The notes: generated by a model not told the origin, from the letters alone. A DNA stretch of 64,000 nucleotides from CAWIXB01 sp963839955 (GCA_963839955.1 CAWIXB010000001.1:1054001-1118000), one strand, 5' to 3'; counted from the first letter of the stretch, positions 33,782 through 43,130 are shown. Numbers and translations: made by a program.

Positions 33782-35935
33782 GTGGCGGAGCTGCAACGGC
33801 CGCTGGAGAAGGTGCTGGGGGGCAAGACGGCGAAGGCGCTCGAGACCCACCTCGGGCTGCTCACCGTCGAGGACCTGCTGCGCCACTACCCGCGTCGCTA
33901 CTACGAGCGCGGCGAGCTGACCGACCTCGCGTCGCTGCGCGAGGGGGAGCACGTCACCATCCAGGTCGACGTCGTGCACGCCGCCGGCCGCCAGATCCGC
34001 GACAAGCTGCACAAGGTCGACGTCGTCGTGACCGACGGCCGGACGAAGTTCACCGTGACCTTCTTCAACCGGCGCTACCTGGCGAACACCCTGCCGCCTG
34101 GCACCTCCGTGCTGCTTGCCGGCAAGGTCGGTCGATTCAAGAAGACACTCCAGCTCACCAACCCCGAGCTGCACATCGGCGACGAGGTCGACGAGTTTGC
34201 CAGCGGCCTCCGGCCCATCTACCCGGCAAGCGCCAAGGTCGCGTCGTGGGTGATCCGCAACGCGATGCAGGTGGTGCTCGACACCCTCGGCGACCTGCCG
34301 GACCCCCTGCCCGACGACGTACGCCGCCGGCGCAAGCTGGTCCCGCTCGCCGACGCCATGCGCATGGTGCACCGTCCCGCGGACCACGCCGAGGTACGCC
34401 GGGCGCGCGACCGCCTGCAGTTCGACGAGGCGTTTTTGCTCCAGGTGGTTCTCGCGCAGCGGCGCGCCAGCCTGGCCGCGCTTCCCGCGACGCCTCGCGT
34501 CGCGAACGGCGCCGGTCTGCGCGCGTCGTTCGACGCCCGGCTGCCGTTCGAGCTGACCAAGGGCCAGGTCTCCGTGTCGTCGCAGATCGCCGAGGACCTC
34601 GCCCGTTCCCACCCCATGCACCGGCTGCTGCAGGGTGAGGTCGGCTCCGGGAAGACCGTCGTCGCCCTGCGCGCGATGCTCTCCGTCGTCGACGCCGGAG
34701 GTCAGGCGGCACTGCTCGCACCCACCGAGGTGCTGGCCGTGCAGCACCACCGGTCCATCACCGCGATGCTCGGCGACCTCGCCGAGCACGGCATGCTCGG
34801 CGGCGCCGACGTCGGCACCCGCGTCGCCCTGCTCACCGGTTCCCAGCCCACGTCGGTACGCAAGCGCGCACTGCTCGACGTCGTGTCCGGTGACGCGGGC
34901 ATCGTGGTCGGCACCCACGCACTCATCCAGGACACCGTCGACTTCCACGACCTCGGCCTCGTCGTGGTCGACGAGCAGCACCGGTTCGGGGTCGAGCAGC
35001 GCGACGCCCTCCGCGCCAAAGCAGCCCAGCCGCCGCACGTGCTGGTCATGACCGCCACGCCGATCCCGCGGACCGTGGCCATGACGGTGTTCGGCGACCT
35101 CGACGTCTCGACGCTCACCGAGCTGCCGCTCGGGCGTTCGCCGATCACCACGCACGTCGTGCCGGCCGCGGAGAAGCCGCGGTTTCTCGAGCGGGCGTGG
35201 CAGCGGGTGCGCGAGGAGGTCGCAGCCGGTCACCAGGCCTACGTCGTCTGTCCGCGCATCGGGCCCACCGACGCGGACGAGGGCCTCGACGAGTCCCTAC
35301 CCGACGTCGAGGGCTCCCGTCGTCCGCCGATCGCGCTGCTCGAGCTGATCGAGGACCTGCGCGGCGGGGCGTTGCAGGGCCTCCGCGTCGAGGCTCTGCA
35401 CGGCCGGCTGCCCACCGACGAGAAGGACGCCGTGATGCGCCGGTTCGCCGCCGGCGACGTCGACGTGCTGGTCGCGACGACGGTCATCGAGGTCGGTGTC
35501 GACGTGGCCAACGCGACCGCGATGGTCGTCATGGACGCCGACCGCTTCGGCGTCTCCCAGCTCCACCAGCTCCGCGGCCGCGTCGGCCGCGGCTCGGCAC
35601 CGGCCATCTGCCTGCTCGTCACCGACGCCGAGGAGAACAGCCCGGCACGCGACCGGCTCGATGCCGTGGCCGCGACGCTGGACGGCTTCGAGCTCTCCAG
35701 GGTCGACCTGGAGTCGCGCAGGGAGGGCGACGTGCTCGGCGCCTCGCAGTCCGGTCGCCGGTCGAGCCTGCGGCTGCTCCGGGTGTTCCGCGACCAGGGC
35801 GTGATCGAGGCCGCGCGCGACGAGGCGACGACCGTGGTTGCCGCCGACACCGGGCTGACCGGACATCCCGGTTTGCGGCAGGCGGTCGACGCGCTGCTCG
35901 ACGAGGAGCGCGCCGACTACCTGGAGAAGGCGTGA
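33782..35935 (+). CDS. recG: ATP-dependent DNA helicase RecG
   Basis: A 717-residue superfamily 2 helicase that remodels stalled forks and branched DNA. An N-terminal wedge/OB region (TIQVDVVHAAGRQIRDKLHK) precedes Walker A GEVGSGKTVVA, the DEQH box VVVDEQHRFGVEQRDAL, TATPIPRT, and motifs V-VI (TTVIEVGVDVANATAMVV, QLHQLRGRVGRG). GTG 33782 follows the DAK2 stop by 3 bases. It overlaps rsmD by 4 bases (GTGA). Confidence 0.96.
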   Translation: MAELQRPLEKVLGGKTAKALETHLGLLTVEDLLRHYPRRYYERGELTDLASLREGEHVTIQVDVVHAAGRQIRDKLHKVDVVVTDGRTKFTVTFFNRRYLANTLPPGTSVLLAGKVGRFKKTLQLTNPELHIGDEVDEFASGLRPIYPASAKVASWVIRNAMQVVLDTLGDLPDPLPDDVRRRRKLVPLADAMRMVHRPADHAEVRRARDRLQFDEAFLLQVVLAQRRASLAALPATPRVANGAGLRASFDARLPFELTKGQVSVSSQIAEDLARSHPMHRLLQGEVGSGKTVVALRAMLSVVDAGGQAALLAPTEVLAVQHHRSITAMLGDLAEHGMLGGADVGTRVALLTGSQPTSVRKRALLDVVSGDAGIVVGTHALIQDTVDFHDLGLVVVDEQHRFGVEQRDALRAKAAQPPHVLVMTATPIPRTVAMTVFGDLDVSTLTELPLGRSPITTHVVPAAEKPRFLERAWQRVREEVAAGHQAYVVCPRIGPTDADEGLDESLPDVEGSRRPPIALLELIEDLRGGALQGLRVEALHGRLPTDEKDAVMRRFAAGDVDVLVATTVIEVGVDVANATAMVVMDADRFGVSQLHQLRGRVGRGSAPAICLLVTDAEENSPARDRLDAVAATLDGFELSRVDLESRREGDVLGASQSGRRSSLRLLRVFRDQGVIEAARDEATTVVAADTGLTGHPGLRQAVDALLDEERADYLEKA

Positions 35936-36516
35936 CGCGGGTGGTGGCCGGCGCGGCCAGGGGCAGGCGGCTGGCCGTGCCACCCGGGCGCGGCACCCGT
36001 CCCACGTCCGATCGGGCGCGCGAAGGGTTGTTCTCCACCCTCGAAGCCCTGCGCGGGTCGCTCGCGGGCGCCCGGTTCCTCGACCTGTACGCCGGGTCGG
36101 GCGCCGTCGGGCTCGAGGCGCTCAGCCGGGGTGCCGCGCACGTCCTGCTCGTCGAGTCCGACGGCGCGGCGGCCCGGACGGTGCGCGCGAACGCCGATGC
36201 CGTCGGGCTGCCCGGCGCCGAGGTCCGGTCGCTGAAGGTCGAACGGCTCGCGACCGCCCCACCCCGCGTCCCGGCGTACGACGTGGTCTTCCTCGACCCG
36301 CCCTACGACATGGACGACGAGGCGACGCGCGTGGTGCTGGCCGCGCTGCGAGAGCGCGGGTGGCTCGCCGCCGGGGCTCTGGTGACCGTCGAGCGTGCCA
36401 GCCGCGGCCCGGAGTGGGCGTGGCCGGCGGGTTTCGCAGGCGAACGGTCGAGGCGCTACGGCGAGGCGACGCTTTGGTACGGTCGCGCGGCCGTACCGTC
36501 GGCTACGGACGACTGA
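35932..36516 (+). CDS. rsmD: 16S rRNA (guanine966-N2)-methyltransferase RsmD
   Basis: A 194-residue methyltransferase: VVAGAARGRRL, PTSDRAREGLFSTLE, FLDLYAGSGAVGLEALSRGA (SAM motif) and the catalytic FLDPPYDM. GTG 35932 overlaps the recG stop. Order recG-rsmD-coaD is conserved in actinobacteria. Confidence 0.94.
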   Translation: MTRVVAGAARGRRLAVPPGRGTRPTSDRAREGLFSTLEALRGSLAGARFLDLYAGSGAVGLEALSRGAAHVLLVESDGAAARTVRANADAVGLPGAEVRSLKVERLATAPPRVPAYDVVFLDPPYDMDDEATRVVLAALRERGWLAAGALVTVERASRGPEWAWPAGFAGERSRRYGEATLWYGRAAVPSATDD

Positions 36517-36538
36517 CCGAGGGTGAGTAACCGAAGGG

Positions 36539-37048
36539 GTGCCCACGACCGTGCGCCGTTGCGTCTGCCCGGGATCCTTCGATCCCGTCACGAACGGGCA
36601 CCTCGACGTGGTGGGGCGGGCGAGCCGGCTCTACGACCAGGTCACGGTCGCGATCATGGTGAACACCTCGAAGCGCGGCCTGTTCGACGTCGAGGAGCGC
36701 GCCGAGATGCTGCGCGAGGTGACCGCCCCGCTGGGCAACATCACCGTCGACTCCCACCACGGGCTGCTTGTCGACTACTGCCGCAGCCATGACATCCCCG
36801 CCATCGTCAAGGGTCTGCGCGCAGTCAGCGACTTCGACTACGAGCTGCAGATGGCGCAGATGAACCACCGGCTCACCGGGGTCGAGACGCTGTTCGTCGC
36901 GACCAGCCCGGAGCACTCCTTCCTGTCCTCTAGCCTGATCAAGGAGGTCGCCACCTACGGCGGAGACGTGTCCGGCCTGGTGCCCGCCATGGTGCTCGAC
37001 CGCCTGACCACTCGACTGGGTCGCGCGAGCGACCCGACCAGCGACTGA
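36539..37048 (+). CDS. coaD: Phosphopantetheine adenylyltransferase
   Basis: A 169-residue nucleotidyltransferase for the penultimate step of coenzyme A synthesis. CPGSFDPVTNGHLDVV has the NGH ATP motif; KGLRAVSDFDYELQMAQMN and SSSLIKEVATYGGDVSGLVP are diagnostic. Start GTG 36539 or GTG 36551. Follows rsmD by 22 bases. Confidence 0.96.
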   Translation: MPTTVRRCVCPGSFDPVTNGHLDVVGRASRLYDQVTVAIMVNTSKRGLFDVEERAEMLREVTAPLGNITVDSHHGLLVDYCRSHDIPAIVKGLRAVSDFDYELQMAQMNHRLTGVETLFVATSPEHSFLSSSLIKEVATYGGDVSGLVPAMVLDRLTTRLGRASDPTSD

Positions 37049-37059
37049 GAGACGCGCAC

Positions 37060-37587
37060 ATGGACGTCCACGACAAGCTCGACGAGCTGACGGCCATCGT
37101 CGAGAACGCCCGGTCCATGCCGATGTCGGCGTCCTGCGTCATCAACCGCAGCGAGGTGCTGGGCCTGCTCGAGGAGCTGCGCGAGCTGCTGCCTGAGGAG
37201 TTCCGCCACGCGCAGCTGCTGCTGGCCGACCGCGAGGCGGTCGTCGCCGAGGGCAAGCAGGAGGCAGCCCGGATCTACGAGCTGGCGCAGGAAGATCGCG
37301 CGCGCCTGATCGCCGACACCGAGGTGATGGCCGAGGCCCAACGCCAGGCCGACGACATCCGGGCCGGCGCCACCGAGGAGGCGCGCTCCATGCGCACCGA
37401 GGTCGACGACTACGTCGACACCAAGCTCGCGAACTTCGAGGTCGTGCTCGACAAGACGCTGACCGCCGTGCACCGCGGCCGCGAGAAGCTGCGCGGGCGC
37501 AGCGCTCACGGTGACCTCGCGGAGGGGGAGGAGGGCGCCGGGATCCTGGCGCCGCACCACCCCCTCGACGACGACGACGCGCGCTGA
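37060..37587 (+). CDS. DivIVA-like coiled-coil protein
   Basis: A 175-residue hydrophilic protein (MDVHDKLDELTAIVENARSM), rich in Glu/Ala heptads from about residue 45 to 150, with a short acidic end. It occurs between coaD and the DUF177-rpmF pair in actinobacteria and resembles the small DivIVA/Wag31-related proteins, though the membrane-binding N-terminus of true DivIVA is absent. A structural or polarity role is a guess. No catalytic motif is visible. Confidence 0.78.
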   Translation: MDVHDKLDELTAIVENARSMPMSASCVINRSEVLGLLEELRELLPEEFRHAQLLLADREAVVAEGKQEAARIYELAQEDRARLIADTEVMAEAQRQADDIRAGATEEARSMRTEVDDYVDTKLANFEVVLDKTLTAVHRGREKLRGRSAHGDLAEGEEGAGILAPHHPLDDDDAR

Positions 37588-37692
37588 GCCCCGCTGCGCA
37601 AGGATCGCTCGGGCAGGGACCGCTCGGGTTTGGGTCGCTCACCCACCTCAGGTAGCGTGTGCACCGGTTTCGTCTGGAAACCGAGAATCGAC

Positions 37693-38286
37693 GTGCCCGC
37701 AGAGAGCAGGAAACCGCTGACCCGCCTCGACCCCAGGCTTCCCCTCGTGATCGACACCCACGAGCTCGGGCGCCGTCCCGGGTCGATGCGCACGGTTGCC
37801 CGCTCCGTGCAGGCCCCCGCCGATCTCGGCGTCGACGTGCTGGGTGTCCCCAAGGGCTCCACGCTCGACCTCACTCTCCGGCTCGAGTCGGTGATGGAGG
37901 GCGTGCTGGTCTCGGGGACGGCCAGCGGCCAGGCGGTCGGGGAGTGCGTACGCTGCCTCGACCCCGTACGACGGCCGCTGGTCGTCGACCTCCAGGAGCT
38001 CTTCACCTACCCCGGTGCCGAGCGCGACGACGACGAGGACGAGACCGAGCTGCCCGCGCTCGAGGGCGACCTGATCGACCTCGAGCCGGTGATCCGGGAC
38101 GCGGTGGTGCTCGAGCTGCCGCTCCAGCCGGTGTGCCGGGACGACTGTCCGGGCCTGTGCCCCCAGTGCGGGGCGCGGCTCGCGGAAGACCCGGACCACG
38201 GGCACGACGTGGTCGACCCCCGGTGGGCGGCCCTGCAAGGTCTGACGAACACCGGCATGACGAACAACGAAATCAAGGAGAGCTGA
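37693..38286 (+). CDS. YceD / DUF177 family protein
   Basis: A 197-residue protein encoded with rpmF almost universally and implicated in 23S rRNA/L32 biogenesis. VLVSGTASGQAVGECVRCLDP and DDCPGLCPQCGARL show Cys pairs that may bind zinc. GTG 37693 is chosen; a -10 like TAGCGT lies at 37653-37658, giving a leader of about 30 bases. The rpmF start is 2 bases after the stop. Confidence 0.9.
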   Translation: MPAESRKPLTRLDPRLPLVIDTHELGRRPGSMRTVARSVQAPADLGVDVLGVPKGSTLDLTLRLESVMEGVLVSGTASGQAVGECVRCLDPVRRPLVVDLQELFTYPGAERDDDEDETELPALEGDLIDLEPVIRDAVVLELPLQPVCRDDCPGLCPQCGARLAEDPDHGHDVVDPRWAALQGLTNTGMTNNEIKES

Positions 38287-38288
38287 CC

Positions 38289-38462
38289 GTGGCCGTCCCC
38301 AAGCGGAAGATGTCGCGCAGCAACACCCGGTCGCGGCGGGCGCAATGGAAGACCACGGCGGCGAAGCTGACCGCCTGCCCGCGCTGTCGTGAGATGAAGC
38401 TGCCCCACACGGCCTGCCCCACCTGCGGCACCTACAACGGCCGCACCATCCTCGACGTCTGA
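38289..38462 (+). CDS. rpmF: 50S ribosomal protein L32
   Basis: A 57-residue protein, MAVPKRKMSRSNTRSRRAQW at the start and two CxxC pairs (CPRC, CPTC) that bind zinc. GTG 38289 has AAGGAG 8 bases upstream inside the DUF177 end. rnc follows. Although the family usually carries a shorter zinc motif, all four cysteines are present here. Confidence 0.97.
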   Translation: MAVPKRKMSRSNTRSRRAQWKTTAAKLTACPRCREMKLPHTACPTCGTYNGRTILDV

Positions 38463-38509
38463 GCCGGTCCGTGAGGCGAGCCAGCACGGTCGACGAGAGG
38501 TCCGGCGCG

Positions 38510-39226
38510 GTGAGCAACGACGAGCTGCTCGACCGGATCGGGGTCGTGGTCGAGCCCGTCCTGCTCGAGCGCGCCCTGACCCACCGCTCGTTCGCCTACG
38601 AGAACGGCGGGCTGCCCACCAACGAGCGCCTCGAGTTCCTCGGCGACTCCGTCCTCGGGCTCGTCGTCACCGACACGCTCTACCGCAGCCACCCCGAGCT
38701 GCCCGAGGGCCAGCTCGCCAAGCTGCGGGCCGCCGTCGTCAACATGCGGGCCCTCGCCGACGTGGGGCGTGAGCTCGACCTCGGCCGCTTCATGCGCCTC
38801 GGCCGCGGCGAGGCGACGACCGGGGGACGGGACAAGTCCTCGATCCTGGCCGACACGCTCGAGGCGCTGCTGGGCGCCGTCTACCTCGACCGTGGCCTCA
38901 GCGCCGCCTCCGACCTGATCCACCGGCTGTTCGACCCGCTCATCGAGCAGGCCGGCACCATGGGCGCGGGCCTGGACTGGAAGACCAGCCTCCAGGAGCT
39001 CACGGCGACCACGGGTCTGGGCGTGCCGGAGTACGTCGTGACGGAGTCGGGTCCCGACCACGAGAAGGTCTTCAACGCCAACGCCCTCGTCGGCGGCGAG
39101 CCCTTCGGCGACGGCACGGGGCGCAGCAAGAAGGAGGCCGAGCAGGAGGCTGCCGCCTCCGCCTGGCGCACGATCCGGGCCGGCCTGGCCGTCGACGTCG
39201 ACGAGAACGCCGACCCCGCCGGCTGA
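38510..39226 (+). CDS. rnc: Ribonuclease III
   Basis: A double-strand RNA endonuclease for rRNA and mRNA processing. NERLEFLGDSVLGLVV is the catalytic signature; the second acidic cluster is ADTLEALLGAVYLD; the dsRNA-binding domain ends with GRSKKEAEQEAAASAW. GTG 38510 (238 residues) has GAGAGG upstream at 9 bases; GTG 38471 would add 13 residues. The mutM start follows the stop by one base. Confidence 0.95.
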   Translation: MSNDELLDRIGVVVEPVLLERALTHRSFAYENGGLPTNERLEFLGDSVLGLVVTDTLYRSHPELPEGQLAKLRAAVVNMRALADVGRELDLGRFMRLGRGEATTGGRDKSSILADTLEALLGAVYLDRGLSAASDLIHRLFDPLIEQAGTMGAGLDWKTSLQELTATTGLGVPEYVVTESGPDHEKVFNANALVGGEPFGDGTGRSKKEAEQEAAASAWRTIRAGLAVDVDENADPAG

Positions 39227-39227
39227 C

Positions 39228-40121
39228 GTGCCGGAGCTGCCCGAGGTCGAAGTGGTGCGGCGTGGCCTGGACCGGTGGGTGTCGGGCCGCACCATCGCGA
39301 CGGTGACCGTCGCCCACCCCCGCGCCGTACGCCGTCACGTCGCGGGCGGCCCGGACTTCGAGGCCCGCCTCGTCGGGCGGACCGTCGGCCCTGCGCGACG
39401 CCGCGGCAAGTACCTGTGGCTCCCGCTGGATGTGCCTGACGATGCACAGGGGGGCGACGACACGGTGCTCGCCCACCTCGGCATGAGCGGCCAGCTGCTC
39501 GTGCGGCCGGCGGACGCGCCGGACGAGACCCATCTGCGGGTGCGCATGACCTTCACCGACGGCGGTCCCGAGCTGCGATTCGTCGACCAGCGGACGTTCG
39601 GCGGGCTCGCGCTCGTCGACCTCGTGACTGCTGGACCCGACGGCGAGGCGCTGCCCGCGCCCATCGCCCACATCGCCCGGGACCCGATGGACCCGGCCTT
39701 CGACGACGCGGGCTTCGCGGCGCTCCTGCGGCGGCGCCACACGGGCCTGAAGCGTGCCCTGCTCGACCAGTCACTGGTCAGCGGAATCGGCAACATCTAC
39801 GCCGACGAGGCGCTGTGGCGAGCGCGGCTGCACTACGCGCGCCCGACCGAGACGCTCACCAGGCCGACCGTGTCGGCCGTGCTCGCCGCGGTGCGTGCCG
39901 TGCTCACCGAGGCGCTCGACCAGGGGGGCACGTCCTTCGACGCGCTCTACGTCAACGTCAACGGCGAGAGTGGGTACTTCGACCGGTCCCTCGCCGTCTA
40001 CGGCCGCGCCGGGCTTCCGTGCAGGCGGTGCGGCGCGTTGGTGGTGCGCGAGCCGTTCATGAACCGCTCGTCCTACCGCTGCCCGCGATGCCAGCGGCGA
40101 CCGCGCAACGCGCGGCCATAG
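39228..40121 (+). CDS. mutM: Formamidopyrimidine-DNA glycosylase
   Basis: A 297-residue base-excision enzyme removing 8-oxoguanine. After Met come the catalytic Pro-Glu (PELPEVEVVRRGL). LDQSLVSGIGNIYADEALW is the DNA-binding helix-two-turn-helix; the C-terminal zinc finger is CRRCGALVVRE...CPRCQ. GTG 39228 is one base after the rnc stop. Confidence 0.96.
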   Translation: MPELPEVEVVRRGLDRWVSGRTIATVTVAHPRAVRRHVAGGPDFEARLVGRTVGPARRRGKYLWLPLDVPDDAQGGDDTVLAHLGMSGQLLVRPADAPDETHLRVRMTFTDGGPELRFVDQRTFGGLALVDLVTAGPDGEALPAPIAHIARDPMDPAFDDAGFAALLRRRHTGLKRALLDQSLVSGIGNIYADEALWRARLHYARPTETLTRPTVSAVLAAVRAVLTEALDQGGTSFDALYVNVNGESGYFDRSLAVYGRAGLPCRRCGALVVREPFMNRSSYRCPRCQRRPRNARP

Positions 40122-40137
40122 CCCTACGATCCCGTCC

Positions 40138-41037
40138 ATGCCTCGACGGCACCTGCTCCCCATCCTGGCCGCGGTGGCTGCCGCCGCACTGACCGTGGGT
40201 CTCGTCGGTCTCGACCTCGACAGCGACACGATCCGCGACAGAGGCGGCGAACGCCGCGCCGCAGTCGCAACCGACGACGGCATCAGCGCCAAGGTCGTCG
40301 GGCTGCGCCGCGAGACACCGAAGCGAAGTGTCCAGGCTGCCGTCAGCAACGAGGGACCGGGCGAGGTGCAGGTCACCCGGCTCAGGCTGCTCCCCGTCGG
40401 CTTCGACCCGGCGGCCGCGTTCCCCCAGGACGCCCCGATCCGGCCCGGGCTGGTCGTGAACCTGCCGATCCGCTACGGCGAGCCGCGCTGCCAGGACGAT
40501 GTCCCACCCTCGGGTCCGGAAGAGGTGGCTGCCCAGGTCGTGCTCACCGTGAGTAGCGGTTCGGGGGTCCGCGAGGTCCACCTGACGGCCATGGACGAGC
40601 TGGGCGTGCTCCGCAAGATCTGGGAGACCGAGTGCCGGGCGCAGGCGCTGCGCAGGGAGGTCACCCTGTCGTTCGGGCCCCGGTGGCAACGTGTCGGGAG
40701 CGGCGCGGACATCCGGATGCTCACCACCCTCGAGGTGCGGCTGCTCGACCCCAGCCAGACCTTCGAGGTCACCCAGACGGGCGGGTCGGTGATCTACGGC
40801 ATCTCCCCGCGCCCCGGGTCACCCGTCCCGCTGGGCAGGGTGGATCGGGGTGCGCCGCGTGCCAGCATCCCCGTGCAGGTCACCCAGACGCGCTGCGACG
40901 CCCATGCCAGGAGCGAGGTGAAGAGGCCCTACGCCTTCAACGTCTGGCTGTCCCGCTCGGGCGGGCCGGAGCTGGCGACCATGCTCCCGACGAGCCCAGC
41001 GGATCGTGCCCGATTGGCCACGGTCTGCCAGCTCTGA
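40138..41037 (+). CDS. Exported protein of unknown function
   Basis: A 299-residue protein with an N-terminal signal or anchor (MPRRHLLPILAAVAAAALTVGLVGL) and a soluble, strand-rich remainder with four Cys (RYGEPRCQDD, ETECRAQ, QTRCDAH, ATVCQL), probably two disulfides outside the membrane. I do not recognise a family; the low-complexity Val/Arg-rich, immunoglobulin-like pattern recalls actinobacterial hypothetical secreted proteins. It follows mutM by 16 bases on the same strand. Confidence 0.72.
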   Translation: MPRRHLLPILAAVAAAALTVGLVGLDLDSDTIRDRGGERRAAVATDDGISAKVVGLRRETPKRSVQAAVSNEGPGEVQVTRLRLLPVGFDPAAAFPQDAPIRPGLVVNLPIRYGEPRCQDDVPPSGPEEVAAQVVLTVSSGSGVREVHLTAMDELGVLRKIWETECRAQALRREVTLSFGPRWQRVGSGADIRMLTTLEVRLLDPSQTFEVTQTGGSVIYGISPRPGSPVPLGRVDRGAPRASIPVQVTQTRCDAHARSEVKRPYAFNVWLSRSGGPELATMLPTSPADRARLATVCQL

Positions 41038-41087
41038 ACACAATCGGCCGGTCGGGTGAACAGCCGGTGTGATCGCATCGTGACCTA

Positions 41088-41116
41088 TTGACCCGTCCGC
41101 ATCGGGATGCGACCCT
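41088..41116 (+). promoter_or_regulatory. Possible promoter of the small coiled-coil gene
   Basis: TTGACC (41088-41093), 17 bases, then GACCCT (41111-41116). The -35 box is good and the spacing ideal, but the -10 lacks the leading T, so this is tentative. It would give a leader of about 110 bases before ATG 41235. Confidence 0.38.
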
Positions 41117-41234
41117 GAAGTTCCACGTCGCCCAGGCGAGCCGTCGCGGCCACCCCGCGCCCCCGACCTGCCCGGATCCGCGACCACGTCGAAGAATTGG
41201 CCCCACCGGGTCGGAAAAGCACGGAGGATCGCCC

Positions 41235-41429
41235 ATGGCGAAGGCTCTATTCGGTCACGTAGGCGGCATGGATCCCCGCGTGGTTGTCGAAGTCCGACGC
41301 CTGCGCGAACGTGTCCGCGACCTCGAGTCGGAGGTCCTGCGCCTCCAGGCCGAGAACGAGGCGCTCAGTGCCACTGACCACCCGCAGCTGATCTCGCTGC
41401 AGCAGGCGAAGGAGCCGGCCCTGGCCTAA
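41235..41429 (+). CDS. Small coiled-coil protein, unknown function
   Basis: A 64-residue protein. After MAKALFGHVGG and DPRVVVEVRRLRERV comes a charged heptad helix (DLESEVLRLQAENEAL) and a short tail. ATG 41235 has ACGGAGGAT 6 bases upstream and a strong terminator follows 20 bases after the stop, so it is a complete single-gene unit. I recognise no family with certainty; short coiled-coil proteins of this kind occur in Nocardioidaceae. Its helix could mediate dimerisation. Confidence 0.78.
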   Translation: MAKALFGHVGGMDPRVVVEVRRLRERVRDLESEVLRLQAENEALSATDHPQLISLQQAKEPALA

Positions 41430-41448
41430 GGGCCTCGCCGCGCTTTTT

Positions 41449-41477
41449 GACGGGACGTCGCACGGCGACGTCCCGTC
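41449..41477 (+). terminator. Strong hairpin terminator
   Basis: GACGGGACGTCGC / GCGACGTCCCGTC, 13 bp, loop ACG, preceded by CTTTTT and followed by CGTT. It probably stops the small coiled-coil gene; the T-run before it would also serve a minus-strand transcript. Confidence 0.78.
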
Positions 41478-41620
41478 CGTTATGTCACGATCCGTGATTA
41501 TTCGTGATCCTTAGCCTGGTTCGCCCGAACCGTGACCTCCGGGTGTCTTCCTCGTTGGACCGGGTACGAGGTAGCGGCCGCTCAGGCTGTCCTGTCCTGG
41601 CCGTCAACGGAGGTCACGTC

Positions 41621-43102
41621 ATGTCCCGCTTGCGTCTCACCGTCCTGGCGACCGTGCTGGTCGGTCTTCTCGTCGGGGCGCCCGCCCTAGCTGGACCGGC
41701 CTCCGCGGCGCCCAAGGACACCGCCTCGAAGCGCAAGCAGTTCCGCGACGGCGTCAGTGTCCCGCTGATCTCCACCCCGAACATCCGCTTCGTCGAGAAC
41801 TTCCCCGACACGGCGGCGATCTCCGGGGTCTTCGCCAAGACGGCGCCGTACTTCTACGTGTCGAGCACCGACAGCATCAGCGTTTTCGACGTCTCCGACC
41901 CGGTGCACCCGAAGCTCACCGGCACCCTGCCGAACGTCGTCTTCGAGAACGAGGCGATGAACTACGGCGAGAAGAAGGTCAACGGCAAGATCAACCGCTT
42001 CGTGCTGGTGGGCGCCGACGCGATCGCGTACAGCCCCACCGAGCCTGACCACGTCGGGACCTCGAACGAGATCGCGCTCATCGACGTGACCGACCCGACG
42101 CACCCCTACATCCGCTCGCGCGTCGCCACAAAGACCAACACCCACACCGTGTCCTGCATCAACCAGACCGACTGCCGCTACGCCTACACGGCCGGCCGTG
42201 AGGGCAAGTTCTCGGTCGTCGACTTCTCCGACCTCGACCACCCGCGCGAGGTCGCTGTGCACGAGTCGCCCGCGGGCGGCCCGAACGCGGTGTTCACCAA
42301 GGGTGCCGGGCACAAGTGGAACTTCGACAACGCGGGCTACGGCGTGCACACCGGCTCCGGCGGCAGTGCGATCTTCGACGTCTCCGTCCCGACCGCGCCG
42401 AAGCTCGCCGCCACCACGGATGCCAACGGCGCCAAGGGCCCCTGGAACGACTTCATCCACCACAACGCCGCGCGGCCCAACGCCGCCAAGTTCAGGGCCG
42501 GCGCGACCCCGAGCCTGGCCAACGGCAACGTCCTGCTCGTCACCGAGGAGGACTACGAGAACACCGACTGCGCGACCGCCGGCAGCTTCCAGACCTGGCA
42601 GGTCGACTCGCTGACCGGCACCAAGGGCTCCATCCACCCGCTCGACCGCATCAACCCGGTCGACCTCGGCGAGGGCGTCGCCGCACCGCACATGGCGTTC
42701 TGCTCGGCGCACTGGTTCGACGTCCACCAGAGCGGCCTCATCGCCCAGGGCTACTACGAGGGCGGCCTGCGCCTCATCGACGTCCGCGACCCGAGGAACA
42801 TCGAGGAGTATGGCTACTCCGCGAGCGGTCTCTCCGAGGTGTGGGACGCCTACTGGGTGCCTGAGCGCAACACGGCCGGTGTGGCCAGCACCAACAAGAC
42901 CAACGTGATCTACACCGTCGATGCCGTCCGTGGTCTGGACGTCTACACGGTCGACCTCCCGGGCACCCGCACCAGCGGCTCGGACACCCCGCTGCTGGGC
43001 TCGCTCGGCGGAGCGGGCGGTGCGCCGGCGGCCCTGCTCGCCGTCCTGGTTGCCGGGCTCGGCGTGCTCGGCGTCCTGCGCCGCCGCCGGCTGACGGCCT
43101 GA
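41621..43102 (+). CDS. LVIVD repeat-containing cell-surface protein
   Basis: A 493-residue exported protein. A signal peptide (MSRLRLTVLATVLVGLLVGA..., cleavage near residue 30) precedes beta-propeller-like LVIVD repeats (segments such as SISVFDVSDPVHPKLTG, EIALIDVTDPTHPYIRS, KFSVVDFSDLDHPREVA, GLRLIDVRDPRNIEEYG). The C-terminus has a Gly/Ala linker, one hydrophobic helix and a basic end (VLRRRRLTA), arranged like a sorting or tail anchor but without an LPxTG box. It is likely displayed outside the membrane; its ligand is unknown. ATG 41621 has GGAGGT 6 bases upstream. Confidence 0.86.
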   Translation: MSRLRLTVLATVLVGLLVGAPALAGPASAAPKDTASKRKQFRDGVSVPLISTPNIRFVENFPDTAAISGVFAKTAPYFYVSSTDSISVFDVSDPVHPKLTGTLPNVVFENEAMNYGEKKVNGKINRFVLVGADAIAYSPTEPDHVGTSNEIALIDVTDPTHPYIRSRVATKTNTHTVSCINQTDCRYAYTAGREGKFSVVDFSDLDHPREVAVHESPAGGPNAVFTKGAGHKWNFDNAGYGVHTGSGGSAIFDVSVPTAPKLAATTDANGAKGPWNDFIHHNAARPNAAKFRAGATPSLANGNVLLVTEEDYENTDCATAGSFQTWQVDSLTGTKGSIHPLDRINPVDLGEGVAAPHMAFCSAHWFDVHQSGLIAQGYYEGGLRLIDVRDPRNIEEYGYSASGLSEVWDAYWVPERNTAGVASTNKTNVIYTVDAVRGLDVYTVDLPGTRTSGSDTPLLGSLGGAGGAPAALLAVLVAGLGVLGVLRRRRLTA

Positions 43103-43130
43103 CGCACGGGACCACCTCGCCGTACGACGC

